This document shows, piece by piece, positions 7,216 to 14,454 of a stretch of DNA of 16,449 nt. This stretch comes from Nostoc sp. GT001 (GTDB lineage Bacteria; Cyanobacteriota; Cyanobacteriia; Cyanobacteriales; Nostocaceae), in contig NZ_JAUDRJ010000003.1 of the NCBI RefSeq assembly GCF_030382115.1, positions 4,718,709 through 4,735,157 on the forward strand, read 5' to 3'. The first letter of the stretch is position 1; every line of letters begins with the position of its first letter. The position numbers and the translations under genes are program-made. The notes under the pieces are model-generated. The model did no database searches. It saw only the letters and a program-made list of their open reading frames with translations, and was not told the origin of the DNA.

Positions 7216-7417
7216 ATCTGATATGAATGGCACTAAGAAAAGCCGAAAGGCTTGTGTAACCTTGTTCCCAGTCTTCAGATTGGGAACGAGTTCCAAGAGG
7301 CTCTGTCTCTTTTCAAGAAGGAGGAAGCAGAGCCTCCCACAATGGTTTCCCAGCCTCCAGGCTGGGAACGAGGCAACACAAGACTTTGGATTTATCTTAG
7401 TGCTATTCACATCTGAT
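7216..7417. mobile_element. 202-bp palindromic MITE-like element
   Basis: The left half (from ATCTGATATGAATGGCACTA) and the reverse complement of the right half align over their full ~100 bases, with the axis near 7316. Shared blocks include CACTAAG, CTTGTGT, GTTCCCAG and GAGGCTCTG. Two smaller hairpins sit inside the arms (GTTCCCAGTCT/AGATTGGGAAC and TTCCCAGCCT/AGGCTGGGAA). No protein is encoded; open frames on both strands are by-products of the palindrome. This is the build of a non-autonomous mobile or repeat element common in cyanobacteria. No clear target duplication was found. It could also serve as the transcript end of the MFS gene. Confidence 0.7.
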
Positions 7418-7575
7418 TCAGTCATTGCCTAGCATTATTGCTCTACCCCTCATCTGGTTGGATAACTATAAGAAACAGCAATGAATTAACTCAGGAAATC
7501 AGTCAGCTTGAAATTTGAAGTGTCAAGATGAATCTGATTCGCTAGGATGGCATTAGAAATTTCTAGTATTTGAGT

Positions 7576-7848
7576 ATGACCAAGGAAGATACTCCACTGA
7601 CAGGAGACGCACTGATTAAAGAAGTCTGTCGGCGGATTCGAGTAGCTCGCAGCTATTGGGATGCTCACAATAATGCTGCTTGTCGGGGCGAACGCGATCG
7701 CGCTTTAGCTCTTTACAACACTCTGACTAAGGAACAAAAAGACCGGATTCCGCAAGTGTTGCGGGTGTGGTTGCGTTACCGCAGTGAGAAATATTTTGGC
7801 GCACACCGAACGCCGCCAAAGTCAGCACGAAAATCAAAACATATCTAA
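7576..7848 (+). CDS. Small basic hypothetical protein
   Basis: Encodes 90 residues from the ATG at 7576 (a TTG two codons upstream is the alternative). The protein is mostly helical and basic: a segment with ALIKEVCRRIRVARSYWDAH (about 12-31), RGERDRALALYNTLTKEQKD (about 37-56) and IPQVLRVWLRYRSEKYFG (about 58-75), then a lysine/arginine-rich tail. It has no signal or membrane segment. The pattern suggests a compact helical protein, perhaps nucleic-acid or partner binding, but I do not recognise the family. The coding call rests on composition and on the convergent layout: its stop lies six bases from the stop of the DUF3592 gene on the other strand, so the 3' ends of the transcripts must overlap. 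Confidence 0.7.
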   Translation: MTKEDTPLTGDALIKEVCRRIRVARSYWDAHNNAACRGERDRALALYNTLTKEQKDRIPQVLRVWLRYRSEKYFGAHRTPPKSARKSKHI

Positions 7849-7854
7849 TTTATA

Positions 7855-8316
7855 TTACCCACCTGAAGACCAGCGTATAGGCAACAGTGTGCCCACGCTA
7901 AAAACCACAGCTAACCCACCCATACCAAACATTCCCCAAGGTACTAAACCTTCCAGCGGATTCACGACACGCGCAGTACTTATGGGTTGTTGAGGATTGT
8001 AACGTATCACCACCATCTGGCCGTTGCTGGAACGGTAGGATTCATAATTGCCTGTAAAGCGAGTGCGTTTACCGTTGGCTAAAAACTCGATAACTGGCGC
8101 ATAGGTTTCTTTTTGCTCATTGTTGTTCGTACTGCTGCGATCGCGACGACTGATGCTGTCTACCACCGTACCACGTGTTTCATTTAGTGTTGCACCTTCG
8201 TGGGCGATTATGTTACGTACCCAAAAACCGCCCCCAAGAAACACCAATCCAATGGCCAGTCCAATACTTGCGCTTAGTTTGTCATCAAAAGTATTTTGGT
8301 GAGGTTGGAAATTCAT
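7855..8316 (-). CDS. DUF3592 domain membrane protein
   Basis: Encodes 153 residues. Two membrane segments (about 15-36 and 126-145) flank a soluble part that fits DUF3592: GTVVDSISRRD (49-59), YAPVIEFLANGKRTRF (72-87), then a Gly-x-x-V pattern GQMVVIRYNPQQPISTARV (98-116). In this family the middle part forms a beta-rich domain outside the membrane; function is unknown. The segment between GTVVD and YAPVIEF is unusually rich in R, S, N and E and is probably a loop. It is transcribed toward the gene at 7576-7848, with six bases between stops. No strong ribosome site precedes the ATG. Confidence 0.85.
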   Translation of the reverse strand: MNFQPHQNTFDDKLSASIGLAIGLVFLGGGFWVRNIIAHEGATLNETRGTVVDSISRRDRSSTNNNEQKETYAPVIEFLANGKRTRFTGNYESYRSSNGQMVVIRYNPQQPISTARVVNPLEGLVPWGMFGMGGLAVVFSVGTLLPIRWSSGG

Positions 8317-8431
8317 GGGTTTGAGGATGGCACAACAATCAATTTCATTACAGCATCTCGATTAAAGCTTACATTTGAAACATTTCTATTTGGCACCACA
8401 ACCTTCATAACTGCGTCAACTATCTTGCAGC

Positions 8432-8468
8432 TAAATTACTACATCATAAAAACTGATGTAGTAATTTA
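8432..8468. promoter_or_regulatory. Perfect 15-bp hairpin upstream of the GHL10 fusion gene
   Basis: TAAATTACTACATCA (8432-8446) and TGATGTAGTAATTTA (8454-8468) are exact complements around a 7-base loop. It ends 54 bases before the start at 8523. It may be an operator, part of the leader RNA, or a repeat. The core GATGTAGTAATTTA is AT-rich, as expected for a repressor site or small MITE. Confidence 0.45.
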
Positions 8469-8522
8469 ACATTTATATGGTATTAAATATAACCAATTAA
8501 CCTCATTTAGTCAGCAGAAGTA

Positions 8523-10778
8523 ATGACAACTCAGTTTTGGAAAAAAAGTAGAGAAATTAATGCAACTCTAACTAACTTACTATTTAAGCCTATACACAGA
8601 CGGGTACTACTAGGTCTAAGCAAAGCGAGTCAAAAGACATCGCCGTGGCTTTTGAAAAAGCGTCTGCTGCCATTATTATGTCTGATATCATTCTTTCTAG
8701 TATTGCTACTAAACAGCTTTGCCCCTGCTGTTGCCCAACTACCTCCTCAACCTCGTCAAGAAATTCGGGGAGTATGGCTAAGTGGTAACGATTTTAGCGT
8801 TTTTAGAAATCGTTCACAGGTGCAAGCAGCTATGAGTCAACTGCGGCAGTTAAACTTTAATACTGTTTATCCCGTAGTTTGGAATGATGGTTATACACAA
8901 TACCCCAGTGCCATCATGCAGAAAAAGGGTATCCCGTTTTTCTTCAAGGGAGCAGATGGACAAGATGTAATTGCAGACATTATTACTCAAGCCCGCAGCC
9001 AAGGGTTACTAGCAATACCCTGGTTTGAATTTGGTTTTATGGTTCCTCTAACTTCGGAACTTGCATCGCAGCATCCAGATTGGCTAACACAAAAAGGGGA
9101 TGGGACTCAAACTTCAATTAGCGCTGCGGGTGAAGTAGCGTGGTTGAATCCCTTTCACCCCGAAGTGCAACAGCTTATCCGCGAACTCGTGATGGAAGTG
9201 ATAGCTAAATACGATGCTGATGGCGTTCAATTTGACGACCACATGAGTTTACCTGTAGATTTTGGTTACGATAAGTACACAATTAGTCTATATACTCAAG
9301 AAACTGGGAATCCTCCACCACCCAATCCCCAAGCCCAAGCATGGATAAAATGGCGGGCAGATAAAATGACTGCATTCATGGTAGACCTTTACCAAACAGT
9401 GAAAGCCAGAAAACCGAATGCTATTTTTTCAGTTGCTCCTAATTACTATAATTTCGCCTATAAAATGCAACTGCAAGATTGGCTAAACTGGGTACGGTTG
9501 GGTATTGTTGATGAGTTGGTCATGCAGGTGTATCGTAATGATTTGGAAAGTTTTATCGCTCAAATTACCCGCCCAGAAATTTTAGAAACCCAACAAATCA
9601 TTCCAACTGGTATCGGGATTATGGCGGGTTTACGAAATCGTCCAGTTGCCATCCCACAAATCAAATCCCAGGTAGAAGCAGCGCAACAACGCGGTTTAGG
9701 TATCGGCTTTTTCTACTACGAAAGCCTTTGGGATATTGCCCCTGAACCAGCAGCGCAACGCCAGTCGGCATTTGCGGCTCTTTTCCCAAATTCAGCATTG
9801 CGCGATATCTCGCAAAATACACCCCGCAAGACAACTTTTAACACCGTCAGCTTACCTTTATATCCAAAACCTTCCCTTGGGCAACGTGTTCGCGGCTATT
9901 TTTTAGAAGTTGCGATCGCAAATGGTCAACCAAAACGTATTTTATTAGATACAGGGTCAGCAGGGCTAAGAGTTCCCAAAGAGTTTTTAGGTAATTCTCC
10001 GATCCAAAGAACAGGTCAAAATATCAAGGAAGTATTAAGTGATGGTACTATCCTGGAAGGAGAATTAGTTTACGCTAATGTCCGGTTTGGTTTGATTCCC
10101 ACCGCCGAACCTGTTCCTGTACAAGTTGTTACTAGTCGCCAATGTAGCGCCGACAAACCTAAGTGTTCAGCTAAGAGTGGTGTACCATTTTCGGGAATTA
10201 TCGGTGTTAACTATTTTGAAAAATCACTTCCCTATAACCCGTTAAGAAAACTATCAGGCAATCTGAGTAACGGATTTATTGTCGTTGGTAATGGTGGTAG
10301 TAACAAAAATGGCAGCCTTATTCTCGGTTTAACTGCTGAGAATCAAGCAGGTTTCAAAATGGCTTCTTGGAGTCCACAACCCGAAATTAATGATGTACCC
10401 GGTAAAAGATGGGATTCTCGATTGAGCAAAGTTTGTTTAACTCTTGCTGGGAGTTCTGCAAAAAATTTGTGTAATAGCAGAGCGATCGCTGATACTGGAA
10501 CTATTAATGGTTTGACTGAATTCAAGTCAGCTTCTACAGCAGGTAAACTCAAACCCGGAGTATTAGGGTCAGCAAATGCTGTGAAAGTAGGAATTAATGG
10601 CATTTTTGATTATAGTTTGACGCCAGGAAAGCGCGACGGCTTTAATCGCTGGAATTTGAGTATCTCGCCACAATCAGAACTGACTATATTTGTAAATCCT
10701 GGAATCGCTTTGTTTGATAAATACGATGTACTTTTTGACCAAGTTAATGGTAAACAGGGTTTTCGCAGTCGTCGGTGA
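8523..10778 (+). CDS. GHL10 glycosidase-like protein fused to an aspartic-protease-like domain
   Basis: Encodes 751 residues. A basic N-terminus leads to a hydrophobic segment (about 48-68) ending APAVAQ, so the rest is exported or membrane-tethered. Residues ~79-420 match the GHL10 (DUF187) barrel: EIRGVWLSGNDFSVF at the start, IPWFEFGF (165-172), DGVQFDDH (233-240, likely acidic active-site strand), IFSVAPNYYNF (301-311) and GIGFFYYESLWD (393-404). Relatives such as E. coli DigH cleave peptidoglycan glycan strands. Residues ~440-751 look like a two-lobed aspartic protease: LLDTGSAGLRVP (474-485) and IADTGTINGL (655-664) give two D-T-G motifs, with FSGIIGVNYF (556-565) and NGSLILGL (596-603) between. 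The outline recalls DUF3443. Four cysteines (541, 548, 638, 650) may form disulphides. No strong ribosome site. The pairing is unusual; substrates are unknown. Confidence 0.88.
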   Translation: MTTQFWKKSREINATLTNLLFKPIHRRVLLGLSKASQKTSPWLLKKRLLPLLCLISFFLVLLLNSFAPAVAQLPPQPRQEIRGVWLSGNDFSVFRNRSQVQAAMSQLRQLNFNTVYPVVWNDGYTQYPSAIMQKKGIPFFFKGADGQDVIADIITQARSQGLLAIPWFEFGFMVPLTSELASQHPDWLTQKGDGTQTSISAAGEVAWLNPFHPEVQQLIRELVMEVIAKYDADGVQFDDHMSLPVDFGYDKYTISLYTQETGNPPPPNPQAQAWIKWRADKMTAFMVDLYQTVKARKPNAIFSVAPNYYNFAYKMQLQDWLNWVRLGIVDELVMQVYRNDLESFIAQITRPEILETQQIIPTGIGIMAGLRNRPVAIPQIKSQVEAAQQRGLGIGFFYYESLWDIAPEPAAQRQSAFAALFPNSALRDISQNTPRKTTFNTVSLPLYPKPSLGQRVRGYFLEVAIANGQPKRILLDTGSAGLRVPKEFLGNSPIQRTGQNIKEVLSDGTILEGELVYANVRFGLIPTAEPVPVQVVTSRQCSADKPKCSAKSGVPFSGIIGVNYFEKSLPYNPLRKLSGNLSNGFIVVGNGGSNKNGSLILGLTAENQAGFKMASWSPQPEINDVPGKRWDSRLSKVCLTLAGSSAKNLCNSRAIADTGTINGLTEFKSASTAGKLKPGVLGSANAVKVGINGIFDYSLTPGKRDGFNRWNLSISPQSELTIFVNPGIALFDKYDVLFDQVNGKQGFRSRR

Positions 10779-10859
10779 GAAGAAAGTAAAGACTTGCTTA
10801 CTCAGATAGCGTTCAATTAACCCAGGATTTACGCAAATATAGCCGAAACCCTGATGTAG

Positions 10860-10879
10860 AGACGCGATTTATCGCGTCT
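10860..10879. repeat. Short Nostoc-type palindrome
   Basis: AGACGCGAT (10860-10868) pairs exactly with ATCGCGTCT (10871-10879) around a two-base loop. A degraded relative lies at 14913-14939. It is 81 bases after the GHL10 fusion gene and could end that transcript, though only a short A-run and no T-run follows. Confidence 0.5.
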
Positions 10880-10979
10880 TGAAAAACCAATTATTTACAC
10901 CAATAATATCATGTGCGCTTGATTGCTTATTAAACCCAAAGAACCCCACCCCGCCAAAGCTACGCTTTGTCTCCCCTCC

Positions 10980-10998
10980 CCGCAAGCGGGGAGGGGGT
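10980..10998 (+). repeat. Left copy of the 19-bp direct repeat flanking the insertion sequence
   Basis: CCGCAAGCGGGGAGGGGGT directly borders the left end of the insertion sequence and is identical to 12290-12308. Confidence 0.75.
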
Positions 10999-12289
10999 CA
11001 GGGTGGATTAATTGTCGGGAGAGAAAAAGTTTTCTCACTCGACCATTGGACTCACAGGCATTGGGCAAAAGGAGTCGGAGTGGTCAAATAGCGCATCAAA
11101 AATCATTTGAAGTTGGTTAGCCATCAGCCTTAACGCTTCGGGAAGAGTCCGACAATTTAACTGACGAGCCAGGGAAACTAAAAACTGTCTGACCATCGCC
11201 CAATTAGCTGGTGAAAAACCGCCAGTATGAATACAGTTATCTTCATTTAAAGTTACATCCTTGACCCAATGAAGTTGATTTTCAATTGACCAATGACCAC
11301 GAATAATCTCCGCGAATTCTGAAGCTGAATAATTTCAGCTACTTAAATAAAAGTGTTGTTCATGATAGTCAACAATCTGGCGACGACAATTCTATCCTTG
11401 AGGTCGAGTTCCATATCTGTTAACCTCAATTAAACTTTTAGCGCCAACCCAATCAGGTAGTGACTCAAATGGAATTGGATAGACTTTGACTTGACGAGTA
11501 GTCTTTCGTCCATGTAAATTTTCATCATGGTAATTGGTATCGATAGCGATTGAGGATTCAGCTAGCTCAGTAGCTACTTTCAGGAGATTTGGCTGGTTTC
11601 TTTTAATAGTAATAATGTAGTCATTTTCTCCCTCGATAATCAGCTCAACAGTTTTTTTTGGCAATGTAGTGCATCGGCTGTAATCACGATATGATGCCCA
11701 TAAAGCTTTTTAATTAGCTCTTCTACCACACTAATCTCACTGTTTTTGTTATTTTCCATAGCTTGATGTCTGATTACCCATCCTTGCTGATGACTATAAA
11801 CTGAAAACTGAAACGATACTCACAAAGTTTTGATAGGATTGATTTCCCCCGGTTACAGTACTTTTAATACATTTCCCATCGATGGCAAATAATTCTTTGA
11901 AATTAATTGGCAAACTCTTTTCTGCCCAGACGTTAAACAGTTCAGCTAATATCTGAAAATCAATTGACATCATAATATTTCTGAATGTTGATGCTGACGG
12001 AAATTGAATATCTGGAGATAAATCTAATAATTTGATTAGAGATAATCGATGATTTTTTGTGAACTCAGCTAAAGGTTTATACCCCCAATATCCTGTACAA
12101 CTACCTAACAAAACTATAGTTAGTATTATCCAAAGTCTATGTCTAATACCTCTAGCATGTCGATAATCGGGAACCCCTTGGATTGCTTCGATTAAATTCA
12201 TTCCTAACTTTCCTCTGGGAGAACCGTGTTTTTCTTAAGGAATCATCCTTCTATGTTATATTTTCTCTCTCGACAATTAATCCACCCTG
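10999..12289 (-). mobile_element. ISAs1-family insertion sequence, inactive
   Basis: A 1,291-bp element. Its ends are inverted repeats: CAGGGTGGATTAATTGTCG at 10999-11017 and its reverse complement at 12271-12289, continuing with one mismatch into GAGAGAAAA. The CAGGG tip, the length and the encoded transposase fit the ISAs1 family. The transposase gene runs on the minus strand and is broken at four places. An exact 19-bp direct repeat borders both ends. The element cannot move by itself unless a related copy supplies transposase. Confidence 0.88.
11035..12201 (-). pseudogene. ISAs1-family transposase, disrupted by two frameshifts and two stops
   Basis: The start (ATG at 12201, with AGAGG about nine bases upstream) reads MNLIEAIQGVPDYRHARGIR, the N-terminal transposase-associated domain. 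The catalytic triad is visible: D in LFAIDGKCIKS, D in VITADALHCQKKTVE, and E in HWSIENQLHWVKDVTLNED. Four lesions separate these. A 7-bp tandem duplication (ACTGAAA twice, 11800-11813) shifts the frame after VSIVSV. An A8 run (11652-11659 as Ts) is one base short, shifting it back near HCQKK. TAG at 11392-11394 follows GTRPQG, and TGA at 11335-11337 follows YLSS. The remaining sequence continues to a stop at 11035. Repaired, it would give about 386 residues, normal for the family. The gene is dead. Confidence 0.9.
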
Positions 12290-12308
12290 CCGCAAGCGGG
12301 GAGGGGGT
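12290..12308 (+). repeat. Right copy of the 19-bp direct repeat flanking the insertion sequence
   Basis: CCGCAAGCGGGGAGGGGGT begins at the first base after the element's CCACCCTG end and matches 10980-10998 exactly. Confidence 0.75.
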
Positions 12309-12408
12309 GGGGTGTAACGACTGTAGTTAGCATAACTAATTAATTATGCGGACATGATATAACCCTTAACCCAAGCGTATTGGCTTTTAGCCCAACAAAA
12401 GTCAATCA

Positions 12409-13050
12409 CTAGGTAGAACGTTGAAACACTACTGAAAGATTATTAGCTGGCATTTGGTAAATCTGTTGCAAGATTAGATTTTGGGCGCTAGCTACTGCTA
12501 CAACATCATCCAAGTTACGCACACCCCACTCTGGGTTTTCAGTGCGTAAATATTCGTCAAAAGCCGCATTACTCGCAGCTGTATGTTCTCCACCTTGTTT
12601 GAAGGGGCCATATAAATAGAGGATACCTCCTGCTTTTAGGATACGACCTGCTCCTGCCATTAACCCCAGACAGGCTGACCAAGGTGAAATGTGAATCATA
12701 TTGATGTTGACAATGGCGACAATTGGCTTCGTATTTAGCCAATCAAATCCACCATTTTCCACAGCCCAAACTGGTTCTTTTGCATCTAGTTCAAGCGGTG
12801 CATAAACGTTATCACATACATTGTGTTCAGTCCATGAAATAATGCTAGCTCTTGATTGTGGATTTACATCGGTTGGGAGCCACAGATAATCTCTGAGCCT
12901 GGATGCAAAAAAGACTGCGTGTTCACCAGTACCACTTGCTATTTCTAAAATAGTGCCGCTCTCCGGCAACACTTGTAAAAGTACTTCTAGAATTGGTTCG
13001 CGGTTACGCTCGGTTGCTGGTGCGTATTTTCGTGCGTCTTGTGGTGTCAT
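12409..13050 (-). CDS. DUF938 (METTL26-like) methyltransferase
   Basis: Encodes 213 residues from the ATG at 13050. The family opening DARKYAPATERNREPIL (5-21) is followed by the S-adenosylmethionine-binding motif ILEIASGTGEHAVFFA (34-49). Next come LPTDVNPQ (58-65) with the acidic ribose-binding residue, VNINMIHISPW (114-124), and the signature block LYGPFK-x-GGEHTAASNAAFDEYLR (146-169) with NPEWGVRNLDDV (172-183). These are the hallmarks of DUF938, class I methyltransferases of unknown substrate. An open frame extends ten residues upstream to a TTG, but those residues are not family-like, so the ATG at 13050 is preferred. It is a single gene just right of the insertion-sequence repeat (100 bases), and its transcript would run into that element. 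Confidence 0.92.
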   Translation of the reverse strand: MTPQDARKYAPATERNREPILEVLLQVLPESGTILEIASGTGEHAVFFASRLRDYLWLPTDVNPQSRASIISWTEHNVCDNVYAPLELDAKEPVWAVENGGFDWLNTKPIVAIVNINMIHISPWSACLGLMAGAGRILKAGGILYLYGPFKQGGEHTAASNAAFDEYLRTENPEWGVRNLDDVVAVASAQNLILQQIYQMPANNLSVVFQRST

Positions 13051-13224
13051 CTGGATCGTTATATTTATAATTAATCTCAAATATCAAACTAAGAACTCGA
13101 CAAATTTTTATAAAATATTTGCACAAGTTTGAGCAAGTCACTTTTTGCAGGCTCACCGCCATACAACCATTTTATTCAATCCTCAGGGTAACTTCTCGCT
13201 TTGTGCATTTTTGATTCGGAATCG

Positions 13225-13287
13225 GGTTTTGGGAAAAGGCAAAAGGAAAAGGGTTAAAGGTTTTTTCTTTACCTTTTCCCCTTAACC
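13225..13287. repeat. G/A-rich imperfect palindrome
   Basis: GGTTTTGGGAAAAGGCAAAA on the left faces CTTTACCTTTTCCCCTTAAC on the right, complementary apart from one indel and a few mismatches. AAAGG/AAAAGGG units repeat inside. It resembles the arms of the element at 1127-1251 in composition but has different ends. Confidence 0.5.
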
Positions 13288-13321
13288 GAAGAAGTAAGTA
13301 TCTAGGCATAAATAAATTTCA

Positions 13322-13387
13322 AGTTTGTAGTAAGGACTTTAGTTTTGATAATCCTTGCTCTGAGCGATAAATCGCTCACTACAAACT
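13322..13387. repeat. Nostoc-type palindromic repeat
   Basis: AGTTTGTAGT (13322-13331) and ACTACAAACT (13378-13387) are exact complements. Inside, TGAGCGAT/ATCGCTCA (13361-13378) forms an 8-bp hairpin with a two-base loop. Repeats with TTTGTAGTAAGGACTTTAG and GCGATAAATCGC cores are scattered in cyanobacterial spacers. Confidence 0.55.
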
Positions 13388-13558
13388 AGGAGTTTATTTT
13401 ATATTTAATTATGTCTACCTACTTATTGGGAGTGCATTGCTTTGGACTGGAATGCCCAACAAAGTCAGAGCTAACGGTCGCCAGGAGACGAAGATAAATA
13501 ACTTTTGACTACAATCGTTAGTCCGCTTTTAGCGAGAGGTTTTCATGAATTTGGCTCT

Positions 13559-14026
13559 CTAGCTCAAGAAAAATTTTCCAGAGATTGGATCTTGTTTGAG
13601 GGATTGAATAAAATCTCTCAAAGTCATCATGCTGCCTGTTAAGGTGAACTTAGGAGTGCCATTTTGAGCAACGATTCTCACTTCACTATCTTGGATCTGA
13701 ATCTTATTTTTAATAATATCCCATAGAGCATCGAAGCTCTCATCATCCTTACAACCATTGGCTTCCAGGAATCTTTGGCGTACTTCTGTTTTTAGTGCCA
13801 GTGCTTCTGCTGCTTGAGTACGCGCCTCAAAATGCTTAACTACATCTTCATAGGTACTGTCTCTGAGAGTTTTGTTTTCAGCCAGAACTTGTTCTAACTG
13901 AGTTTTGATGGCTTTCAGTTGGGATGCTAAAGCGGCTGATTTTTGATATTCAACTTTTAAGGCTTGCTTTGCATTGGCTAACAAGGCTTTATAATCTAGC
14001 TGATCTTGATTTTTTTCGGATTGCAT
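13559..14026 (-). CDS. Coiled-coil hypothetical protein
   Basis: Encodes 155 residues. Residues ~12-60 form a likely coiled coil rich in A, L, K, Q and E (ALLANAKQALKVEYQKSAAL, LKAIKTQLEQVLAENKTLRD). A second helical part follows, with a short compact end: SEVRIVAQNGTPKFTLTG (about 114-131), then SMMTLRDFIQSLKQDP (132-147) and SGKFFLS. The layout of a coiled coil, a beta hairpin and a closing helix recalls phage scaffold-like proteins, but that is only a resemblance and no phage genes are nearby. An AGAGA ribosome site lies seven bases before the ATG. It lies 103 bases downstream of the unknown gene at 14130-14432, so the two may be one transcript, with a hairpin between. Confidence 0.7.
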   Translation of the reverse strand: MQSEKNQDQLDYKALLANAKQALKVEYQKSAALASQLKAIKTQLEQVLAENKTLRDSTYEDVVKHFEARTQAAEALALKTEVRQRFLEANGCKDDESFDALWDIIKNKIQIQDSEVRIVAQNGTPKFTLTGSMMTLRDFIQSLKQDPISGKFFLS

Positions 14027-14058
14027 TTTTATCTCTCGATCAACACATTTTCGGCGAT

Positions 14059-14098
14059 CAAGTCTCGTCAGTTATATAACAAAACTGGCGAGAGCTTG
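14059..14098. terminator. Hairpin between two minus-strand unknown genes
   Basis: CAAGTCTCGTCAGTT (14059-14073) pairs with AACTGGCGAGAGCTTG (14083-14098), one bulge and one G-T pair, around a 9-base loop. It lies between the stop at 14130 and the start at 14026. No clear T-run follows on the minus strand, so it may attenuate or process the RNA rather than end it. Confidence 0.45.
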
Positions 14099-14129
14099 GT
14101 AAATATTGTTTGTGTTATCTGAGCGTCAG

Positions 14130-14432
14130 CTATTTCACCAATAATGGTGATTCAGAGTGAGGATTCTCCTGAATACTACTCAAACTAGAACTAATGTGGG
14201 AGCGGATAGCTCGTTCATAAACACTAGTCTGCTGAGTGCGTACCCCTACAGCCTGATATATTAAGTTAACTTCCGGGAACTCAGACCAATACATCAAAAA
14301 GATGTCTTTAGCTGGAGTAATAATTTCATAATTATTCTCTTGTCTTTTCTTTCTAAGTTTACAATTATTTAGTTGTAATTTTTGTCGGAATAGTTTTTCA
14401 AATTCTAGAATTAAATCTGAAGTAGTTTTCAT
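14130..14432 (-). CDS. Hypothetical protein
   Basis: Encodes 100 residues, soluble. A helical, basic N-terminus (SDLILEFEKLFRQKLQLNN, then KLRKKRQEN) is followed by a strand-rich middle with an aromatic cluster (DIFLMYWSEFPEVNLIYQAV, about 43-62) and a helical segment YERAIRSHISSSLSSI (about 72-87). The alternation suggests a small folded domain; I do not recognise it. No clear ribosome site precedes the ATG. A CACGT-CAAA-ACGTG inverted repeat lies eight bases upstream of the start, well placed for a repressor. It is upstream of the coiled-coil gene on the same strand. Confidence 0.6.
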   Translation of the reverse strand: MKTTSDLILEFEKLFRQKLQLNNCKLRKKRQENNYEIITPAKDIFLMYWSEFPEVNLIYQAVGVRTQQTSVYERAIRSHISSSLSSIQENPHSESPLLVK

Positions 14433-14440
14433 GGTTAATA

Positions 14441-14454
14441 CACGTCAAAACGTG
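14441..14454. promoter_or_regulatory. Operator-like inverted repeat
   Basis: CACGT (14441-14445) and ACGTG (14450-14454) are exact complements around CAAA, with AT-rich flanks. It sits eight bases upstream of the start of the gene at 14130-14432. Short enough to occur by chance; position gives it some weight. Confidence 0.3.

Larger units (their letters stand above)
10907..12359. repeat. Older palindromic repeat split by the insertion sequence
   Basis: Outside the insertion sequence, TATCATGTGCGC (10907-10918) faces GCGGACATGATA (12348-12359), complementary at 11 of 12. Further in, CCCCACCCC (10944-10952) faces GGGGTGGGGTG (12304-12314). A CTCCCC/GGGGAG hairpin around GCAAGC lies at the centre. 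Rejoined, these flanks form a palindromic repeat of about 140 bp, a type common in cyanobacterial spacers, that was the target of the insertion. Confidence 0.55.
13051..13558. other. Repeat-rich spacer
   Basis: No gene is supported in either strand. It contains a G/A-rich palindrome (13225-13287) and a Nostoc-type palindrome (13322-13387), listed separately. The rest, about 13430-13550, has weak inverted repeats only. Confidence 0.6.

Noticed and set aside
7216..7417. CRISPR-like array because of repeated GTTCCCAG/CTGGGAAC blocks
   Set aside because: The blocks are inverted, not direct, and there are no even-length spacers or cas genes.
7159..7432. Open frames on both strands after the MFS gene
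   Set aside because: They are by-products of the 202-bp palindrome; both encode mirror images of the same repeat.
10343..10603. Minus-strand open frame inside the fusion gene
   Set aside because: It lies wholly within the clear aspartic-protease-like domain coding on the plus strand.
10879..11120. Two overlapping plus-strand frames at the left end of the insertion sequence
   Set aside because: They cross the repeat flank and the element tip, where coding content belongs to the minus-strand transposase.
11652..11659. A8 slippage site as programmed frameshifting of the transposase
   Set aside because: ISAs1 transposases are normally a single frame, and this copy also has a 7-bp duplication and two stops, so simple decay is the better explanation.
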